NCBI GenBank assembly: GCA_023407175.1 | Contig: JAEYMU010000056.1 | Location: 62,001-126,000 of the forward strand | Origin: Bacillota bacterium | Lineage (GTDB): Bacteria > Bacillota_A > Clostridia > Lachnospirales > Lachnospiraceae | DNA length: 64,000 bases | Direction: 5' to 3' | Part shown: positions 59,582 through 64,000 of the stretch, in pieces | Numbering within the stretch: position 1 is the stretch's first letter | Layout of the letters: every line of letters begins with the position of its first letter | Made by a program: the position numbers and the translations under genes | Notes under the pieces: model-generated | The model's database searches: none | What the model was told of the DNA's origin: nothing | The model's input: only the letters and a program-made list of their open reading frames with translations

Positions 59582-61567
59582 CTACTCTACCTGGAGCTGT
59601 GCTTCAATCATGGCTATATTGCCGCGCAGCTCCCTGGCTGTTTCCCAGGAAATACGCCCTTCCTCGAACATCTGCTGAATTAGCTCACGCTCGATCCTAA
59701 AACCGATTAACGCTACCTTAAGCACAAGCTCTTCTCTCACGCCGCGGCCGCCTTCTCCTGCCCCTTCAGCAATGCGCTTTCCACGGATATTCAAGGCCAT
59801 TTCGCTTTCCGAGATGAGCTGCTCCAGCGCCGGATCTCCAGCCTCTGTTTTTATTTTCTGCAGCTTCTCCAGCACAAACTGGGCGTTGGACTGCGTCAGT
59901 GTTAAAAATGCATCTTTGCGTATTCCCTCGTCCCTGAATTTGAAGACATGCCTGGCAAGCCACAGGAACGAACGCAGGGGACTGAGTTTTTTTCTGGAAA
60001 CCGTCATAATACGGGTTTCCAGTATGTCAAGATAGCGTCTGGCAGTCAAATCATCCACCACACCCTCCTTCGCCAGCCGCTCTGTGTTTTCTTTTTCCCA
60101 AAGCAGTATATCCCGCCGAAGTGCCGCTTCTTTCTCGGCGCCATGGGGGGAACCCGGTCTCTCCGGCATAGCACCCCGGGAATAATAGTTGCGTGCCACA
60201 AGCTCTGTTGCTATACGGGTCTCGTCGGTAGCTTCATTTTTTAACCGTGTCACAACTGTCTGAAGTATTTCCAGGTATGCCGCCTGCTCCTCTTCGCTCC
60301 GCGTCTGATCCGTCTTCTTTCCCGCAAATATTGGCAGAATAAAATTCGTAATCAGCAGAGAAAGAACAATAACACCACTGGCCAGCAGTATCATCAGACC
60401 GCGTTCCGGAAACTCACTTCCATCAGCCAATAGCAGAGGAAGCGACATGATACTTGCCAGCGTCACGGTTCCCCTGGCTCCGGCAAGGCTGAAAATCACA
60501 CCGGACTTTATTCTTCCAATGTGTTCTCCCGCTTCCTGATAGGTTTGCTTTTGTGTGGTCAGTGTCCACCAAATAAAGCGGATCGTCATGGACACCAGCG
60601 TAATCAACAGGATACAGCCCGCTGTTTGCCAACCGTTGATAGAATACTCGCCGCTGCCGATCGTTTTCAAGATATCCGGCAGTTGTGTCCCCAGCATGAC
60701 GAATACAAGCCCATCAAAGCTGAAGGACAAAACTGCCCAAACGCTTTCCTGCGCGATATTTAAACTAACTCTCTCAGGATTAAACCTGTCCCGCATGAAG
60801 GAGTGAGCAATACCTGCCGCAAAAACAGCCAAAATACCGCTGACACAGAGCGCCTCCGCGCTCATATAAATGATAAAGGGGGATAAAATACCAATCAGAA
60901 TGTGCAGGGTGGCATTTTCCATTCCCAAGGAGCGCAGCCAGCGGACAAGAGCATATTTAAGCCAGGTTAGCACAAGGCCTGCGAGTATGCCTCCAAGCCC
61001 AAGCAGAATGAAGTGCCCGGCTGCCTGCGCGGTTGAGAATGACCCTGTGGTAATAGCAACTATGGCCAGCTGAAAGCACACAAGGCCTGTTGCGTCATTA
61101 ATAATGGACTCTCCGGAAAGAATGCCCATAAGCTTTCGAGGAAGGGCAATTCGTTTGCCCACCGCAGCAACGGCGACGGCGTCCGTAGGAGCAAGTGAGG
61201 CGGTCAGCGCAAACGCCGCAGCCAGCGGAATCGCCGGGATAAGGGCATTTACAAAATAACCTGCCACTATTACAGTTATAAAAACCAGTGCCACAGCCGC
61301 GCCAAATATAGGCCTTTTCATTTCCCACAGGGTTTTCTTATCCGCTGTCATGCTGGAATGAAAAACCAGCGGCGAGAGGAACAGCACAAAGAATAATTCC
61401 GGCTCCAGCACAAACTCAAAACCGAAAGCGCCAAAGGGGATCAGCGCAATAAGTACACCCAATACAATCTGTACAATCGGGACAGACAAGGCGGGTATGA
61501 AACGGTTTATCAAATTAGACAGCAGCACCGCTGCCAACAGAATTAAAACATATTCAAAAATCTGCAT
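59582..61567 (-). CDS. Na+/H+ antiporter (CPA1/NhaP type)
   Basis: A 661-residue membrane protein. The first ~430 residues hold about 12 helices with 'ALTASLAPTDAVAVAAVGKRIALP' and 'LSGESIINDATGLVCFQLAI', where the adjacent Asn-Asp pair is the ion-binding site of CPA1 exchangers. A cytoplasmic C-terminal tail of ~220 residues is rich in charged helices. It extrudes sodium (or potassium) in exchange for protons. The start at 61567 (MQIFEYVL) is chosen by the hydrophobic N-terminus. The frame extends to 61612 inside the kinase gene. Downstream position suggests control by the two-component system. Confidence 0.9.
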   Translation of the reverse strand: MQIFEYVLILLAAVLLSNLINRFIPALSVPIVQIVLGVLIALIPFGAFGFEFVLEPELFFVLFLSPLVFHSSMTADKKTLWEMKRPIFGAAVALVFITVIVAGYFVNALIPAIPLAAAFALTASLAPTDAVAVAAVGKRIALPRKLMGILSGESIINDATGLVCFQLAIVAITTGSFSTAQAAGHFILLGLGGILAGLVLTWLKYALVRWLRSLGMENATLHILIGILSPFIIYMSAEALCVSGILAVFAAGIAHSFMRDRFNPERVSLNIAQESVWAVLSFSFDGLVFVMLGTQLPDILKTIGSGEYSINGWQTAGCILLITLVSMTIRFIWWTLTTQKQTYQEAGEHIGRIKSGVIFSLAGARGTVTLASIMSLPLLLADGSEFPERGLMILLASGVIVLSLLITNFILPIFAGKKTDQTRSEEEQAAYLEILQTVVTRLKNEATDETRIATELVARNYYSRGAMPERPGSPHGAEKEAALRRDILLWEKENTERLAKEGVVDDLTARRYLDILETRIMTVSRKKLSPLRSFLWLARHVFKFRDEGIRKDAFLTLTQSNAQFVLEKLQKIKTEAGDPALEQLISESEMALNIRGKRIAEGAGEGGRGVREELVLKVALIGFRIERELIQQMFEEGRISWETARELRGNIAMIEAQLQVE

Positions 61568-61574
61568 TCCTTTA

Positions 61575-62645
61575 TCACTGCCTTTCACTGTATATGTGAG
61601 GCAGATAAACACTGAAGGTCGTTCCCCTGCCGATTTCGCTTTCCACTGTCACACGTCCGTCATGCAGTTCCACAATTTTTTTCACCAGCGACAGCCCCAG
61701 TCCGTTGCCGCCCAAGGAACGGTCGCGGGCCTTATCCGCCTTATAAAACCGTTCAAAAATGTGTATCTGATCCTCCGGCTTAATTCCCACACCTGTATCT
61801 GCTATCTTTACAACAGCAGTTTTACCCTCTGACGATGACATAATGCTGATTTGCCCTCCCTCAGGTGTAAACTTAATGGCATTGTGCAGCAGGTTTACCC
61901 AAGCCTGGGACAGCAAATCCTCGTCACCGAGAAGATAGCATTTTGTTAAATCCGCTTCCATCGTAATGTTTTTTACCGACCATTGGGGCTCCAGCATCAG
62001 GGCAACCGCCTTCAATTGCTTATCCAGCCGAAACTCCCGTTTATTCAGGGGAATTTTATTGTTGTCCAGGGATGACAGTTTAAGTAAATTGCTGCTTAGA
62101 CTGGAAAGACGCTTGCTTTCCGCCTCAATAATATCCGCATATCGATGACGCTCTTCATTTGACAGGTCATCCTTTTTCAGTAAGGCCGCAAATCCGCTGA
62201 TGGAGGTCAGCGGTGACTGAATCTCGTGTGATACGTTGGATATGAAGTCCTGTCGCATCGTTTCCAGAGAACCCAGCTTTTTTGCCATGTCATTGATGGC
62301 TTCGGCAAAATCATGATGAACATCTCTGTCCCTTGTATCCAGCAGCACATCGAAATTTCCCCGTGCTATTTGCTCCAGCACATCGGTTATCCTGCTATGG
62401 ACATTTTGATGCTCCTCCTGTATTTTTCGTCTGCGCAGCAGCATAGTCATACTTATTAGCAGAATGAGAAGCAGCAGCGCCGCAATACCGGAGAATACAT
62501 ACGTAAGCGGCTCCGGCGGACGTCCGGTGAAGCGATAAATTATCACTGTAATTTCATTTCCTGCCATCAGAGCAGCGCTGTAAGCGGCTAATATGATAAT
62601 AAATCCAAGGACAGAGGAAGGACGCTTCTGGCGTTTTTCATTCAT
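61575..62645 (-). CDS. Sensor histidine kinase with HAMP domain
   Basis: A 356-residue membrane kinase. It has TM1 (~12-33) and TM2 (~45-68) with only a very short loop between. A HAMP-like region follows (~70-125), then HisKA with 'FISNVSHEIQSPLTSISGF' (phosphoacceptor His) and HATPase with 'WVNLLHNAIKFTPEGG' (N-box), 'VVKIADTGVGIKPED' (G1) and 'GGNGLGLSLVKKIVELH' (G2). The tiny extracellular loop suggests membrane or intracellular sensing. It overlaps the regulator gene by 4 bases. Confidence 0.93.
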   Translation of the reverse strand: MNEKRQKRPSSVLGFIIILAAYSAALMAGNEITVIIYRFTGRPPEPLTYVFSGIAALLLLILLISMTMLLRRRKIQEEHQNVHSRITDVLEQIARGNFDVLLDTRDRDVHHDFAEAINDMAKKLGSLETMRQDFISNVSHEIQSPLTSISGFAALLKKDDLSNEERHRYADIIEAESKRLSSLSSNLLKLSSLDNNKIPLNKREFRLDKQLKAVALMLEPQWSVKNITMEADLTKCYLLGDEDLLSQAWVNLLHNAIKFTPEGGQISIMSSSEGKTAVVKIADTGVGIKPEDQIHIFERFYKADKARDRSLGGNGLGLSLVKKIVELHDGRVTVESEIGRGTTFSVYLPHIYSERQ

Positions 62646-63319
62646 GGCTCCACCTCCAGACGATAGCCCAGCCCTCGCACCGTAGTAATCTTAAAGCCCG
62701 CTTGTTCCGCAGGAAACCGCTCTCTCAAACGGCTGATATGCACATCCAAAGTCCGTTCGTTGCCGTCGAAATCATATCCCCATACATCCTCAATGAGCTG
62801 ATCCCGGGAAAATGTCCGTCCGGGAAAGCCCGCCAGCCTGAACAGCAGCTCGAATTCCTTCATCGGTATATCTTCCTTTACTCCCTTCAGCGTGATAGAA
62901 TAGCTGTTTTTGTCAATGACTATCCCGCCGATTTGAATTATCTGGGATGCCTCGATTTTGTACCGGCGTAATAACGCCCGGACACGCAATAAAAGCTCGT
63001 CACCCTCGAAGGGTTTTGTCAGATAATCGTCTGCACCGGCCTCAAAGCCCTTTACCTTGGAGGGCAGTTCCGCTTTCGCCGTCAGCATCAGTATCGGAAG
63101 ATTTTCATAATATTTTCTTAGTTTCCGGCAAAGCTCATAGCCGTCCATATTAGGCATCATAAGATCGATGACGGCAAGATCGGGATTTTCGGAGGCAAGC
63201 TTTTGCAAGGCCTCTATTCCATCCTTTGCCTCGCAGGCATCAAAGCCGCCGTTCTTTAACAAGGCAGAAACAAGTTCACGGATATTCGGATCATCGTCTA
63301 CTATCATAATTTTGCTCAT
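62642..63319 (-). CDS. OmpR/PhoB-type response regulator
   Basis: A 225-residue regulator. The receiver domain contains 'DLAVIDLMMPNMDGYELCRKL' (phosphorylation Asp) and 'DDYLTKPF'. The winged helix includes 'PMKEFELLFRLAGFPGRTFSRDQLIEDVWGYDFDGNERTLDVHISRLRERF'. It is co-transcribed with the kinase and possibly the antiporter. Confidence 0.94.
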   Translation of the reverse strand: MSKIMIVDDDPNIRELVSALLKNGGFDACEAKDGIEALQKLASENPDLAVIDLMMPNMDGYELCRKLRKYYENLPILMLTAKAELPSKVKGFEAGADDYLTKPFEGDELLLRVRALLRRYKIEASQIIQIGGIVIDKNSYSITLKGVKEDIPMKEFELLFRLAGFPGRTFSRDQLIEDVWGYDFDGNERTLDVHISRLRERFPAEQAGFKITTVRGLGYRLEVEP

Positions 63320-63438
63320 TTTGAGTTCACCTCACTTATAATTACATTTTATATCATACCAATGTAAACGCAAATTAAACGATACACGAATTATTTACGC
63401 CAAATGCTTGTTTAAATTAATATTTTACCATTTTATTC

Positions 63439-63467
63439 TTGTTTTTTGTAATATTATTTTATATAAT
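63439..63467 (+). promoter_or_regulatory. Promoter of the PerR-like gene
   Basis: TTGTTT (63439-63444), 17-base spacer, TATAAT (63462-63467), directly followed by the palindrome at 63470-63484. Confidence 0.65.
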
Positions 63468-63469
63468 AA

Positions 63470-63484
63470 TTGTAATGATTACAA
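63470..63484. promoter_or_regulatory. PerR/Fur-type box
   Basis: TTGTAAT-G-ATTACAA is a perfect 7-1-7 palindrome that differs from the B. subtilis PerR consensus TTATAATnATTATAA at one base per arm. Position just after the -10 suggests autorepression. Confidence 0.75.
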
Positions 63485-63530
63485 ATAACATCTTCTGATC
63501 TTTATTAAAGAAAGGGCGGATGGCTTCATC

Positions 63531-63968
63531 ATGAAACAAATATATGATAATTTAATCAAAGAGCTAAAAAAGCATAATTTACGGCTTTCCCGCCACAGAT
63601 TAAAGGTATTGGAATATTTATGCCAAAAGCAGAATCATCCGACAGCTGATCAGATTTACATTGACCTGCATAAAGAAATCCCCAATTTATCTAAAACAAC
63701 CGTCTATAATACACTTCATATGCTAACGGCGCTGGGCATAATCCGAGCCATTAACATAGAGAATAATGAAGCTCGCTATGACATTATTACAAAAAGCCAT
63801 GGACATTTTAAATGTGAAAGGTGCGGCAGCATTCTGGATTTTAATATTGACCTTGATTCCATTGCAACCGAAGACCTGACCGGTTTTAAAATTGTTGACA
63901 AGAACCTGTATTTTAAAGGCCTTTGTCCAAAATGCCTTTTAAATATTGATAAAAATGAAAACATCTGA
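63531..63968 (+). CDS. Fur-family regulator, PerR-like
   Basis: A 145-residue metalloregulator. The winged helix has 'RLSRHRLKVLEYLCQKQNHPTADQIYIDLHKEIPNLSKTTVYNTLHMLTALGIIRAIN'. The C-terminal domain has 'KSHGHFKCERCGSILDF', and the zinc site is made by CERC and CPKC. The short 'ARYDIITKSHGHFKCERC' motif fits the PerR branch. It should sense peroxide or metal ions and repress oxidative stress genes, and it has a PerR-type box at its own promoter. A second gene starts 14 bases later. Confidence 0.88.
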   Translation: MKQIYDNLIKELKKHNLRLSRHRLKVLEYLCQKQNHPTADQIYIDLHKEIPNLSKTTVYNTLHMLTALGIIRAINIENNEARYDIITKSHGHFKCERCGSILDFNIDLDSIATEDLTGFKIVDKNLYFKGLCPKCLLNIDKNENI

Positions 63969-63982
63969 AAAGGAGGGATTTT

Positions 63983-64000
63983 ATGGGCGAAATGAGATGT
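63983..64000 (+). CDS. Truncated gene at the window edge (possible rubredoxin/rubrerythrin-type protein)
   Basis: ATG at 63983 with AGGAGGG 6 bases upstream. Only MGEMRC is visible before the window ends. An early Cys after 'MGEMR' would suit an N-terminal rubredoxin domain, and rubrerythrins are common PerR partners. The identity is a guess from six residues and context. Confidence 0.35.

Noticed and set aside
1..64000. tRNA, rRNA, prophage or integrated element boundaries
   Set aside because: None was recognised by eye; no integrase or transposase frames were found and no att-like direct repeats were noted.

Overview
The window looks like a chromosomal segment of an anaerobic Firmicute of the Clostridia, most likely near Lachnospiraceae. 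This is inferred from strong AGGAGG ribosome sites, consensus sigma-A type promoters, a PerR-type regulator that appears to precede a rubredoxin/rubrerythrin-like gene, ECF and NMT1-type transporters, an LrgAB pair and a large secreted GH16 glucanase. No tRNA, rRNA, CRISPR array, phage gene or transposase was recognised. Coding density is high and operons are compact, often with ATGA overlaps.

Layout. 0.1-0.6 kb: a DUF454 membrane protein. 0.6-6.3 kb: a five-gene oligopeptide ABC importer (minus). 6.5-8.9 kb: lrgA, lrgB, a cytidylate-kinase-like gene and a GntR/FCD regulator (plus). 8.9-11.4 kb: a rhomboid protease and a two-component system (minus). 11.7-18.9 kb: a PucR-type regulator, then thioredoxin / ABC ATPase / permease / NMT1 lipoprotein / thioredoxin / arylsulfotransferase, which looks like a sulfate-ester or sulfonate uptake and transfer system. 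19-21.2 kb: a secreted Ig-like protein and an LCM-type methyltransferase. 21.4-25.4 kb: a siderophore-type ABC importer. 25.5-30.1 kb: D-aminoacylase-like amidohydrolase, AraC/GyrI regulator, arsR-arsC, flavodoxin and TetR. 30.5-33.5 kb: a TrpXYZ-type ABC importer. 33.6-41 kb: two YbtPQ-like ABC half-transporters, a complete ECF module and a divergent AraC regulator. 41-49.6 kb: an amine/imino-acid catabolic cluster (permease, DAO-type flavoprotein, three iron-sulfur or flavin partner subunits, ornithine-cyclodeaminase-like enzyme, AraC) and a divergent carbamate kinase. 49.6-53.5 kb: a LolD/FtsX-type ABC system with TetR. 53.7-57.3 kb: the GH16 enzyme. 57.4-59.3 kb: an ABC-2 exporter. 59.6-63.3 kb: a Na+/H+ antiporter and a second two-component system. 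63.4 kb to the end: a PerR-like regulator and a truncated gene.

The most unusual content is between genes. (1) A 16-bp palindrome GTTAG-N6-CTAAC occurs three times, at the methyltransferase, the siderophore ABC operon and the ECF/AraC divergent promoter, suggesting one metal-responsive regulon. (2) A promoter plus 5'-leader hairpin module occurs twice, in front of the PucR-type regulator and carbamate kinase. (3) A ~76-bp two-hairpin repeat occurs four times, always between co-directional genes in operons, and its end supplies the ribosome site of the next gene. (4) A 195-bp near-perfect palindrome with 19-bp terminal inverted repeats lies at 30.25-30.45 kb. The most interesting protein systems are the thioredoxin/ABC/arylsulfotransferase cluster and the opine-oxidase-like complex with fused ferredoxin domains in an apparent anaerobe.
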